NCBI GenBank assembly: GCA_002325785.1
Contig: DCSU01000085.1
Span: 54,687 to 70,878, forward strand
Reading direction: 5' to 3'
From: Bacteroidales bacterium UBA1458
GTDB lineage: Bacteria > Bacteroidota > Bacteroidia > Bacteroidales > VadinHA17
DNA length: 16,192 bases
Part shown: positions 1-7,564 of the stretch, piece by piece
Position numbering within the stretch: the first letter of the stretch is position 1
Layout of the letters: every line of letters starts with the position of its first letter
The notes under the pieces: generated by a model
Seen by the model: only the letters and a program-made list of their open reading frames with translations
Databases searched by the model: none
What the model was told of the DNA's origin: nothing
Program-made: the position numbers and the translations under genes

Positions 1-84
1 GGGCATCTCCGCCTCCGCCTCCGGCGAGGATACACAGGAGAAGGGCATCTCCGCCTCCGCCGAGGCCGACGCTGATGATGAGGG
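1..84 (+). repeat. In-frame 42-base repeat coding a low-complexity N-terminal tail
   Basis: The 19-base string at 1-19 recurs exactly at 43-61, a period of 42 bases or 14 codons. In the MBOAT frame both copies read GISASA. The copies then diverge, the first to SGEDTQEK and the second to EADADDEG. The array touches the left edge, so more copies may lie upstream. The tail ends just before the family-conserved YNP segment. Confidence 0.7.
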
Positions 85-1600
85 CGATGGGTGGGTTGCT
101 TACCTTCTGAAATATAATCCGCGCCAGGCATTCATCTTCACCACAACAGGATTCTGGATCTTCTTCCTGATAGTGATGGCAGGTTTTGCAATCCTCCACC
201 GTAAGAGAGCGATGTGCCATACATGGCTCCTGCTGGTGAGCCTGTACTTTTACTACCGGGTCGGTGGACTGTTCATCATCCTCCTGCTGCTTACCACAGC
301 CCTGACTTATTACACAGCTCTGATGACCGCCAAAGCACAGGGCAAAGGCGGGAGACGGTTCTGGCTGGTCACAAACATCGTGTTGCTGCTGGGATTCCTC
401 TCCTACTTCAAGTATGCCGGCTTCATCACTGATGCAATAAACTCACTTTTCAATACTGCCTTTATTGCCCACGATATCTTTTCGGCCTGGTCAAACAGCC
501 TCTTCGGAACCTCTTATGACATCAACACCATAGTGCTGCCGGTAGGGATATCCTTCTTCACCTTCCAGGCCCTCAGCTACAGCATTGACGTCTACCGCGG
601 ACGCATGGCCCCGGAAAGAAATATTGCCGACTTTGCGTTTTACCTGACCTTCTTCCCTCAGCTTGTTGCCGGGCCAATCGTCCGAGCCTCCGAATTCATA
701 CCGCAAATGAAGGGCGAGTACACCATCAGTCGCAATGAATTCGGATACGGTGTATTCCTCATCCTTCAGGGGCTGGTCAAGAAGATGCTTATCTCGGACT
801 ACATCTCTGCAGGGTTTATAGACAGGGTCTTTGAGACGCCCGCACTCTTTTCGGGTTTTGAAAACCTGATGGCTGTATATGGTTACGGGCTGCAGATCTA
901 CTGTGATTTTTCAGGTTACACTGACATTGCCATCGGCGTTGCGATGCTGATGGGCTTCCGGCTGCCTCTGAACTTCAACTCGCCTTACAAGGCAGCTAAT
1001 ATTGCGGATTTCTGGAAACGCTGGCACATTTCCCTTTCGAGGTGGCTCAAGGATTATCTCTATATTCCACTGGGTGGCAACAGGAAAGGTCCGGTACGAA
1101 CCGGCATCAACCTGATGATCACGATGCTCCTTGGCGGACTGTGGCACGGCGCTGCCACACGGTTTGTTGTCTGGGGCGGACTTCACGGGATTGCGCTGGT
1201 GGCAGACAAAATTTGGCAGTGGCTCTTCCGGGGTGTCAGGAGAAAATCACGCGCAGCGCGAATAGGAGGTATTTTTCTTACTTTTAATTTTGTCAGTTTC
1301 GCATGGATCTTCTTCCGCAGCGGAAGCATGGATGAGGCAGGGCTGATGCTGAGGCAGATATTTACCTCGTTTACTCCGGGCGACTATGGAAGGGTCATCA
1401 TGGCCTATCTGCCGGTGATAGTCCTGATTGTATCGGGATACATCCTCCATTTTCTGCCGGTAACCACCAAGGAGGCATACAGAGGCCTCTTCATCAGGCT
1501 GCCGCTGGTAGTTAAATTCCTGGTTGCGATTGTAATAGTAGTGTTGCTCCACAAAGTGGGAACAGATGTGGTGCAGCCATTTATATACTTCAGATTCTGA
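2..1600 (+). CDS. MBOAT family O-acyltransferase (AlgI/DltB-like), 5' end outside window
   Basis: A polytopic membrane acyltransferase that would move acyl groups (often acetyl) across the inner membrane onto an exported glycan or other acceptor. The frame is open from the left edge, so the protein is N-terminally partial. The GTG at 173 is not the likely start, because family-typical sequence (LLKYNPRQAFIF) lies upstream of it. Visible MBOAT signatures, numbered from base 2, are the SRWLKDYLYIPLGG block near residues 346-359 and the LWHG motif with the presumed catalytic histidine near residue 382. About ten hydrophobic segments are spread along the chain. The first ~30 visible residues are low-complexity Ser/Ala then Asp/Glu, with a 42-base repeat. 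Related acyltransferases usually work with an SGNH/AlgJ-like partner; none is in the window, so any partner would lie upstream. The gene converges on the glycoside hydrolase, with 21 bases between the two ends. The acceptor substrate cannot be told from sequence. Confidence 0.9.
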   Translation, partial: GISASASGEDTQEKGISASAEADADDEGDGWVAYLLKYNPRQAFIFTTTGFWIFFLIVMAGFAILHRKRAMCHTWLLLVSLYFYYRVGGLFIILLLLTTALTYYTALMTAKAQGKGGRRFWLVTNIVLLLGFLSYFKYAGFITDAINSLFNTAFIAHDIFSAWSNSLFGTSYDINTIVLPVGISFFTFQALSYSIDVYRGRMAPERNIADFAFYLTFFPQLVAGPIVRASEFIPQMKGEYTISRNEFGYGVFLILQGLVKKMLISDYISAGFIDRVFETPALFSGFENLMAVYGYGLQIYCDFSGYTDIAIGVAMLMGFRLPLNFNSPYKAANIADFWKRWHISLSRWLKDYLYIPLGGNRKGPVRTGINLMITMLLGGLWHGAATRFVVWGGLHGIALVADKIWQWLFRGVRRKSRAARIGGIFLTFNFVSFAWIFFRSGSMDEAGLMLRQIFTSFTPGDYGRVIMAYLPVIVLIVSGYILHFLPVTTKEAYRGLFIRLPLVVKFLVAIVIVVLLHKVGTDVVQPFIYFRF

Positions 1601-1621
1601 GAGGCACTTCTCTTTTCAGGG

Positions 1622-3985
1622 TTACTTCCTGGTCTCTGTCATAATCTCTGCCTCAGCCATCTCTCCTGAAATGGCTCTGATCATTGTCTTTCCCGGGCTG
1701 GTGCCGGCACGAAGCAGTATTGAAGCCACTCCGGCTTCTGCCCTGACCGGGTTTGTGCCTATCAGCTCTCCATTGCCCCTGACTGAGAATTCCACCATGG
1801 AGTCGGCGTTATGTACCGGGTTATCAACAGAGTCAACTATTGTGGCATAGACAAAAATCACATCCGAGCTGCCTTCCTGCAGTGGCTTATTGCTGAAGTC
1901 GGCTGTGAGACGCAGTGCAGCAGGCGGTCCGGGCGTGGTGACGCTGTGCATGGCGAACGCAGATCCATTTATCAGACCTTCCGCCCTCAGTGTTCCCGGA
2001 AAAAACCCGGGAAGAGTAAAGGTAAATGGAGGGTGTTTGAGATTAACTGCGGAGGGGTCACTGTCAGGTCCCTGAACGGCAACCAGTGTGTCATTGCGGA
2101 AGAGCCTGACAGTATCAGCGTTGCTGTAGACCCTCACAGTGTTGCCTGATGAGGGCAGGTTGTGGTGGGCAATAAAGCAAACCGGTCCCATCTCTGTCTG
2201 GCTTCGGTAGAACCAGTATGCAAACTTGGGGAGTCTGAATATATCCATTATGCCGGAGGCTTCTATATCAGGAGCATAACCCCTGTTGTAGTCATACATA
2301 AGCCAGTTGGCATCGCCGAAACAGGGCCCGTAAAGATTGTCGTTATGTGCTTCCTGAAAGTTATAGGCCTGTTGAAGCATCCCGCGTTCACCTGCGCCAC
2401 GCAACTGTCTTGAGTTTCTCTCTGTGGGTGCCAGGTCCTTGAACTCCTCCTGGTTGAATCCCGCGTTCTGAGCATAATACTCCCAGTCGCCATACTCACT
2501 TATAAAGACAGGCTTGCGCATACCGTACCTCTTCCAGTAATCCGGGGCAGCAGCGTGCTGCCTTGCCGGGATGAATACATCGCATATGGTGTCCATCCAG
2601 CTGCAGGTATAGTTGTTCCCGTAGGGGAGTTCCTCCTTGACAGTCTCATGCAGGCGCGCGAGGAAGCTGTAAGGCATTATTGTCTCATTGAGTGATGCTT
2701 CCCACATGATCACCGAAGGGTGATTACGGTCGCGGCGGCACATCTGGCGGGTATCGCTTACCGAGGCCTCGTGGAAGAGTGAATCCCCGATGAACTGCCA
2801 TCCCGGGATGGCATCAATGACCATCAGCCCGAGTTCGTCACAGGCATCGAGAAAAGCAGGGGAGGGCGGATAGTGTGAACAACGCACCAGGTTGAATCCG
2901 GCCTCCATAATCTTGAATGCATCACGGTAACTGGCCTCGTCAGAAAGTGCATATCCGATATAGGGATACTCCTGATGCCTGTTAGTGCCTGTCACTTGCA
3001 CAGGCTCTCCGTTCACTACCAGTCCCTTCTCCGGTGTGATCCTTACCGACCTTATTCCGGTACGTGTTTCTCTTCTGTCAATGATGCCATTGTCTGACTG
3101 CAGTTCGGTCACCAGTGTATAGAGGAATGGCTGTTCAGGTGACCACAGCGAGGGCTGCATCACAATTATCTTTGTCATCAGCCTACGGCTCTGTCCCGGC
3201 TCAAGCTCCACCCGTTCGGAGCGTGATGAAGCCACATCACGACCGGCAGCATCGAGAAGCGTGTTTCTCATGTGAAATGAGCGGGGTATGCGGTCATCAT
3301 TACTTACATGCACCGAGACGGTGAGGGTTGCAGCTTCACGACTGATATCACGCGCCCCGGTGATAATGCCACCGCCGAGGAGTGAGTGTGCCCCCGGCGA
3401 AGTCGTTATGTGCAGCTTGTCAGTAACATAGAGACTCACGTTGCGGTAGAGGCCGCTGTACCAGAGAAAATCAAGCTCATCAAGAGGCTTGCCGGGTGGG
3501 ATGGAGGGATTCTCCCTGTTGTCAAGCCTGACAAGTATCTCATTCTCCCTGCCGTATTCGAGATCATCAGTGAGGTTGACATAAAAGGGCAGGTACCCGC
3601 CTGTATGCCGGGCGATCTCAGCACCGTTAAGATAGATGATAGCGTCATGCATGGCACCTTCAAAAAGAAGACCGCTGTTCATGTGGCGTTGCCTTCTCTC
3701 AGCCCTGTAAAGCTTCCTGTACCAGCATATGCCGGTCCACTGTTTATCTGAGATAACCAGCGGTTCAATAACAGCCGAATGAGGGAGCGTTACCTCTTCC
3801 CATTTATTATTTGGAATGTTCCCCGGGAGTATCTTGTCAAAGTTAATTGAGTCCTGCCTTATGAACATCCACCCGTCATTGAATGAGACGGGGTTTCCGG
3901 AACCGTCATTACGGCCGCAGCCTGTGGAAAGGAGCACCAATGCCATGATGGCAAGGAGAGGTAATATGCAGTCTCTCTTTCTCAT
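1622..3985 (-). CDS. Glycoside hydrolase family 2 lipoprotein (beta-galactosidase/glucuronidase-like)
   Basis: A retaining exo-glycosidase of 787 residues, predicted to remove a terminal beta-linked sugar outside the cytoplasm. The N-terminus is a lipoprotein signal (RKRD, hydrophobic core, LSTGC with Cys23). Domain order: jelly-roll sugar-binding domain about 35-190, immunoglobulin-like domain about 195-310, (beta/alpha)8 barrel about 315-600, and a C-terminal Ig/Big-like domain about 685-787 as in many Bacteroidota GH2 enzymes. Catalytic residues read as Glu434 (acid/base, in SLNE) and Glu497 (nucleophile, in FISEYGD). The NLVRCSHYPPS strand and RRDRNHPSVIMWE block are also family-typical. 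The ATG overlaps the stop of the upstream response regulator as ATGA, suggesting translational coupling. Sequence does not fix whether the substrate is a galactoside, glucuronide or mannoside. No SusC/SusD genes are nearby. Confidence 0.93.
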   Translation of the reverse strand: MRKRDCILPLLAIMALVLLSTGCGRNDGSGNPVSFNDGWMFIRQDSINFDKILPGNIPNNKWEEVTLPHSAVIEPLVISDKQWTGICWYRKLYRAERRQRHMNSGLLFEGAMHDAIIYLNGAEIARHTGGYLPFYVNLTDDLEYGRENEILVRLDNRENPSIPPGKPLDELDFLWYSGLYRNVSLYVTDKLHITTSPGAHSLLGGGIITGARDISREAATLTVSVHVSNDDRIPRSFHMRNTLLDAAGRDVASSRSERVELEPGQSRRLMTKIIVMQPSLWSPEQPFLYTLVTELQSDNGIIDRRETRTGIRSVRITPEKGLVVNGEPVQVTGTNRHQEYPYIGYALSDEASYRDAFKIMEAGFNLVRCSHYPPSPAFLDACDELGLMVIDAIPGWQFIGDSLFHEASVSDTRQMCRRDRNHPSVIMWEASLNETIMPYSFLARLHETVKEELPYGNNYTCSWMDTICDVFIPARQHAAAPDYWKRYGMRKPVFISEYGDWEYYAQNAGFNQEEFKDLAPTERNSRQLRGAGERGMLQQAYNFQEAHNDNLYGPCFGDANWLMYDYNRGYAPDIEASGIMDIFRLPKFAYWFYRSQTEMGPVCFIAHHNLPSSGNTVRVYSNADTVRLFRNDTLVAVQGPDSDPSAVNLKHPPFTFTLPGFFPGTLRAEGLINGSAFAMHSVTTPGPPAALRLTADFSNKPLQEGSSDVIFVYATIVDSVDNPVHNADSMVEFSVRGNGELIGTNPVRAEAGVASILLRAGTSPGKTMIRAISGEMAEAEIMTETRK

Positions 3986-5160
3986 ATCTCACCGAAGCCT
4001 GAAACAGGATGGGCGTAGGCGATCACATCCCTGCCGGTGATCTCTTCAGGACAGAGGATGATGAGGCGTTCCAGCACGTTCCTGAACTCCCTTATGTTAC
4101 CTGTCCATTTGATCTTCTGCAGCTCGGTGATGGCGTCCGGCCTGATCTTCTTCTTTCCCATTCCGTACTCACCGCAGATGAGGGTGTTGAAGTGATCTGC
4201 CAGCAGGGGAATGTCATCACTTCTCTCGTTCAGTGAAGGCACATGGATCAGTATTACACTCAGCCGGTGATAGAGGTCTTCCCTGAAGGTATTGCGTTCA
4301 ATCTCCTCCCTTATGTTCTTGTTGGTGGCGGCAATGACCCTGACATCGACATGGATATCCTTATCGGACCCCACCCGTGTTATCTTGCTCTCCTGGAGAG
4401 CCCTCAGCACCTTGGCCTGGGCTGCCAGGCTCATGTCTCCCACTTCGTCAAGGAAGATGGTTCCTCCGGTTGCCTGCTCGAACTTGCCAATGCGCTGTTT
4501 GATGGCCGAGGTGAATGAGCCCTTCTCATGCCCGAAGAGTTCGCTTTCAATCAGCTCTGAAGGTATGGCGGCGCAGTTGACCTCCACAAATGGCCCTCTG
4601 GCGCGGTTACTCTTTTCATGAATCTGGTGGGCTACGAGCTCCTTGCCTGTGCCGTTGGAGCCGGTGATGAGCACACGTGCCTCCGTGGGAGCCACGCGGT
4701 CAATCATATCCTTCACTGAAATAATGGCCGGGGAGTTGCCTACAATATCAAACTTCCGGCTTACCTGTTTTTTCAGGACCTTGGTCTGTGATATGAGTGA
4801 CCCTCTTTCAAGGGCGTTGCGTATGGTGATCAGCAAACGGTTCAGATCAAGGGGTTTCTCCAGGAAATCAAAGGCTCCCTTTTTGATGGCGTCTACAGCG
4901 GTATCGATGTTACCATGGCCTGAGATCATTATGACTGGCACATCTGCCGACAGCTCCTGGAGTTTCTGCAGGACCTCTATCCCGTCCATCTTAGCCATCT
5001 TGATGTCACAGAGAACGACATCATATGCTCCCTGTGAAAAAAGTTCCACCCCGGCTGATCCCTCTTCAGCCAGGTCTATTTCGTACTTTTCGTATTCAAG
5101 GACATCCTTAAGAGTGTTCCTGATTGATCTTTCGTCATCAATGACTAATATCTTCGACAT
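3982..5160 (-). CDS. NtrC-type sigma-54 response regulator without C-terminal HTH
   Basis: A 392-residue two-component regulator. The receiver domain (1-120) has the acidic pair Asp8/Asp9, phospho-acceptor Asp52 (LCDIKM), Ser80 and Lys102. The sigma-54-interacting AAA+ domain (about 138-375) has Walker A GSNGTGKE (167-174), Walker B IFLDEVGD (235-242) and conserved arginines in the FREDLYHRL block (292-300). The sigma-54 contact loop normally reads GAFTGA; here it is GSFTSA (214-219). The chain stops about 17 residues after the AAA+ lid segment (GNIREFRNVLERL), so the Fis-type DNA-binding helix-turn-helix of classical NtrC proteins (about 450-480 residues) is absent. From memory, similar short regulators with a GAFTSA loop occur in Flavobacteriia, so this looks like a family trait, not a truncation. 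It begins 12 bases after the ABC permease and overlaps the glycosidase by 4 bases. No histidine kinase is visible. Confidence 0.92.
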   Translation of the reverse strand: MSKILVIDDERSIRNTLKDVLEYEKYEIDLAEEGSAGVELFSQGAYDVVLCDIKMAKMDGIEVLQKLQELSADVPVIMISGHGNIDTAVDAIKKGAFDFLEKPLDLNRLLITIRNALERGSLISQTKVLKKQVSRKFDIVGNSPAIISVKDMIDRVAPTEARVLITGSNGTGKELVAHQIHEKSNRARGPFVEVNCAAIPSELIESELFGHEKGSFTSAIKQRIGKFEQATGGTIFLDEVGDMSLAAQAKVLRALQESKITRVGSDKDIHVDVRVIAATNKNIREEIERNTFREDLYHRLSVILIHVPSLNERSDDIPLLADHFNTLICGEYGMGKKKIRPDAITELQKIKWTGNIREFRNVLERLIILCPEEITGRDVIAYAHPVSGFGEI

Positions 5161-5172
5161 GTCCTATTTGCG

Positions 5173-6528
5173 TTATCCTTTGTATGTCAGCCACTTCCAT
5201 AATTCCTTGTAGGAGGTCTTCTTTCCGTACATGAGGATACCGGTGCGGTATATCTTGGCGGCCATCCAGACGCTCCCGATAATGGTCACAACCATAAGTC
5301 CCATAGATAGCGCAATCTCCCAGGCCGGAACATCGAATGGTATGCGCGCCACCATTACGATGGGGGAGGTGAGGGGTATCATTGAGAACCAGAATGAGAG
5401 TGAGCTCTCTGGGTTCTGCATTGTTCCCATTGCCACAACCAGGCCGAGGATTATGGGTATGGTCACAGGCAGCATGAACTGTTGAGTCTCCGTCTCGTTG
5501 TCTACCGCCGATCCGATTGCAGCAAAGAGTGAGGCATAAAGAAGGTACCCGGTGATGAAGTAGAAGATGAAGCTGAAGATGATCAGTCCCCAGGGCTGGT
5601 TCAGGGCGCTGGCGAAAAGAGACTCAAATTCGCTTATCTGTTCGCCGGAGACAGGAGAATTCTCCATACCGGCCATGGCCTGATCGGCTTCGGCAAAGCT
5701 CTGTGGTAGTTGCTGTATCTGTTCCATTGCGCCCTCCGGCAGAACGTTTATCTTCACCACCATGACTATGGCCAGGGTAAGCATTATCCAGAGCCCGAAC
5801 TGAGTGAGACCCACCAGGGCAACCCCTATGATTTTCCCCAGCATGAGCTGCACGGGCTTAACTGATGATATTATAACCTCCACAATGCGGCTGGTCTTCT
5901 CCTCTATTACACCGCGCATGACCATTGAACCGAACATGAACACCAGCATATACATCAGGAACCCGCTTAAATAGGCGAGGCCCATGGATATGCCTGTGCT
6001 GGTCTCGGTGGCGCTGCCTTCCTCATCCATTTTTATTGTCTGGATCCTGACGCTGGTGTTTATGGTCTTGAGTATCTCATCAAGATTTTCAATGTTGTAT
6101 GCCAGGAGTTTTTGCTTCTCTATCTCTTTCTCCAGTGAGCCTGAGATATGGTCAAGCAGGCCTATCGCAGGCTGTTTCCTGGTGATAAGTTGAATAGCAT
6201 TAGGGGTGGTGATCAGCTGCGGCGAGATATAAAGCACACCGTAATATCCCAGGTCAGCGAAATTTGTCTTGATGTCATTTATGTTTATTCCTTCAAGGTA
6301 TTCGAAGTCAGTGTCCTTTGTGTCAGGAATGACATCTTTGAACAGGTCGGCTCCATCCTCAACGACGGCAATCTTTTTAAATTCCTTGTCATCATTTGAC
6401 ATTACCAGTGCCGGGATGATGAATAAAAGGGCAAAGAGGAAAGGTGTCAGCAGTGTCATTATGATGAACGACTTCTTGCGTACACGGGTGATGTATTCCC
6501 TGCGGATTATTAAGGCTATTTTGTTCAT
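5173..6528 (-). CDS. ABC-2 type transporter permease (NatB-like)
   Basis: The membrane half of an ABC exporter, 451 residues. One transmembrane helix near residues 20-45 follows a basic start (RREYITRVRKKS). A soluble extracytoplasmic domain of roughly 150 residues comes next, then about six helices clustered between residue 190 and the C-terminus. The segment RGVIEEKTSRIVEVIISSVKP after the second helix is characteristic of NatB/ABC-2 permeases. The ATPase gene ends 3 bases upstream, so the two almost certainly form one complex. NatAB-type systems export sodium or small molecules, but the substrate here is unknown. A second large soluble insert (about 270-310, between helices) contains a Gln/Glu-rich stretch. 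Confidence 0.9.
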   Translation of the reverse strand: MNKIALIIRREYITRVRKKSFIIMTLLTPFLFALLFIIPALVMSNDDKEFKKIAVVEDGADLFKDVIPDTKDTDFEYLEGININDIKTNFADLGYYGVLYISPQLITTPNAIQLITRKQPAIGLLDHISGSLEKEIEKQKLLAYNIENLDEILKTINTSVRIQTIKMDEEGSATETSTGISMGLAYLSGFLMYMLVFMFGSMVMRGVIEEKTSRIVEVIISSVKPVQLMLGKIIGVALVGLTQFGLWIMLTLAIVMVVKINVLPEGAMEQIQQLPQSFAEADQAMAGMENSPVSGEQISEFESLFASALNQPWGLIIFSFIFYFITGYLLYASLFAAIGSAVDNETETQQFMLPVTIPIILGLVVAMGTMQNPESSLSFWFSMIPLTSPIVMVARIPFDVPAWEIALSMGLMVVTIIGSVWMAAKIYRTGILMYGKKTSYKELWKWLTYKG

Positions 6529-6531
6529 GGC

Positions 6532-7458
6532 TCAGTTTTTTGCGGCTTCCTTGTTCTTTCTTTCCACTACTCTGATGAAAATCTCATTCATTGAAGGGAG
6601 GGATGGATTAAATGAAACCACCCTGCCTGCCGAAGTCATCGCCTTAATTATTTCGTTCGTGTCGGCATTGTCATTGGATTTGATGCGCACGATGCTGTTC
6701 CCGTTCTCAAAGCGGGAGCTGAGTATTGAGAAATGGCCGTTGCCTGACGGGGTAACCTCGCCGTTGAAGACGATATCATATTCATTTGCTGCCCATTCGC
6801 TGCGTATCTTATCAACGCTGCCCTCAAGTATTGTGTTGGCTTTATTGATCAGGGTAATATTGTCACACAGCTCTTCCACCGAGCTCATGTTGTGGGTTGA
6901 GAAGATGATTGTTGCACCCCGTTCCCTGAGGAAGAGGATCTCATCCTTTATCTGCTTGACGTTTATGGGGTCAAAGCCTGTAAAGGGTTCATCGAAGATA
7001 AGTAGCTGCGGTTCATGCAGTACCGTTGTCACGAACTGAACCTTCTGCTGCATCCCCTTTGATAGTTCCTCCACCTTCTTGTCCCACCAGCCGGTTATCT
7101 CGAGCTTGTTGAACCAGTATTTCAGGCGGCGCATGGCCTCATTACGGCTCAGTCCCTTGAGCTGTGCCAGGTAGAGGGCCTGTTCGCCCACCTTCATCTT
7201 CTTGTACAGGCCGCGTTCTTCAGGCAGGTACCCGATGTTATGCACATCTTCGGGCTTTACCGGATGGCCGTTTAGAAATATTGCGCCGCTGTCGGGAGCC
7301 GTGATCTGGTTGATGATCCTTATCAGGGTTGTTTTGCCTGCGCCGTTGGGTCCGAGCAGGCCATAGATGCTTTGTTCGGGTACGCTTATGCTGACCCCGT
7401 CAAGCGCAGTCTGGGTCCTGAAGCGTTTGGTCACATTTTGTGCTTCAAATAATATCAT
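6532..7458 (-). CDS. ABC transporter ATP-binding protein (NatA-like)
   Basis: The cytoplasmic ATPase subunit of the exporter formed with the permease directly downstream, 308 residues. Walker A is GPNGAGKT (36-43), the signature is LSKGM (132-136), Walker B is LLIFDEP (152-158) and the switch histidine is His189 in STHNM. The region after about 220 is the extra C-terminal domain (DUF4162-like) found in ABC-2 exporter ATPases. The ATG at 7458 is the first gene start after the dnaJ terminator, and a TAnnTTTG box lies 37 bases upstream, so this is probably the head of the ATPase, permease, regulator, glycosidase unit. Confidence 0.94.
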   Translation of the reverse strand: MILFEAQNVTKRFRTQTALDGVSISVPEQSIYGLLGPNGAGKTTLIRIINQITAPDSGAIFLNGHPVKPEDVHNIGYLPEERGLYKKMKVGEQALYLAQLKGLSRNEAMRRLKYWFNKLEITGWWDKKVEELSKGMQQKVQFVTTVLHEPQLLIFDEPFTGFDPINVKQIKDEILFLRERGATIIFSTHNMSSVEELCDNITLINKANTILEGSVDKIRSEWAANEYDIVFNGEVTPSGNGHFSILSSRFENGNSIVRIKSNDNADTNEIIKAMTSAGRVVSFNPSLPSMNEIFIRVVERKNKEAAKN

Positions 7459-7494
7459 TTTATTTCCACAATTAAATCGTTAGTCCGGGAGATT

Positions 7495-7502
7495 CAAAGA
7501 TA
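7495..7502 (-). promoter_or_regulatory. Bacteroidota -7 box (TATCTTTG) upstream of the ABC operon
   Basis: On the minus strand this reads TATCTTTG, matching TAnnTTTG exactly. Transcription would begin near 7488, giving a leader of about 30 bases before the ATPase ATG at 7458. I see no clear TTTG -33 box, because the expected position falls inside the dnaJ terminator stem. Confidence 0.5.
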
Positions 7503-7503
7503 T

Positions 7504-7542
7504 AAAAAAAGGTTGATACGGAACTTGCGTCGCATATCAACC
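7504..7542 (-). terminator. Intrinsic terminator after dnaJ
   Basis: On the minus strand an 8-base stem arm GGTTGATA (7542-7535) pairs perfectly with TATCAACC (7518-7511) across a 16-base loop. A run of seven T residues (7510-7504) follows at once. It lies 22 bases past the dnaJ stop and would end the grpE-dnaJ transcript just before the ABC operon promoter. Confidence 0.85.
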
Positions 7543-7564
7543 CTGAATGGCTGTTACGGTGTTA

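Noticed and set aside
173..175. GTG at 173 as the MBOAT start
   Set aside because: Family-conserved sequence (YNP segment and first helix) is upstream in the same open frame, so the start is outside the window.
1598..1616. Possible bidirectional terminator between the MBOAT and GH2 ends
   Set aside because: The stem is only four base pairs (GAGA/TCTC) with a short T-run; too weak to call.
4643..5212. 189-residue open frame on the + strand across the response regulator
   Set aside because: It is the mirror of a clearly real receiver/AAA+ gene, with Ser-rich, unstructured composition and no family resemblance.
6269..7039. 256-residue open frame on the + strand over the ABC genes
   Set aside because: Antisense shadow spanning two well-supported genes; Ser/Leu-rich with no recognisable motifs.
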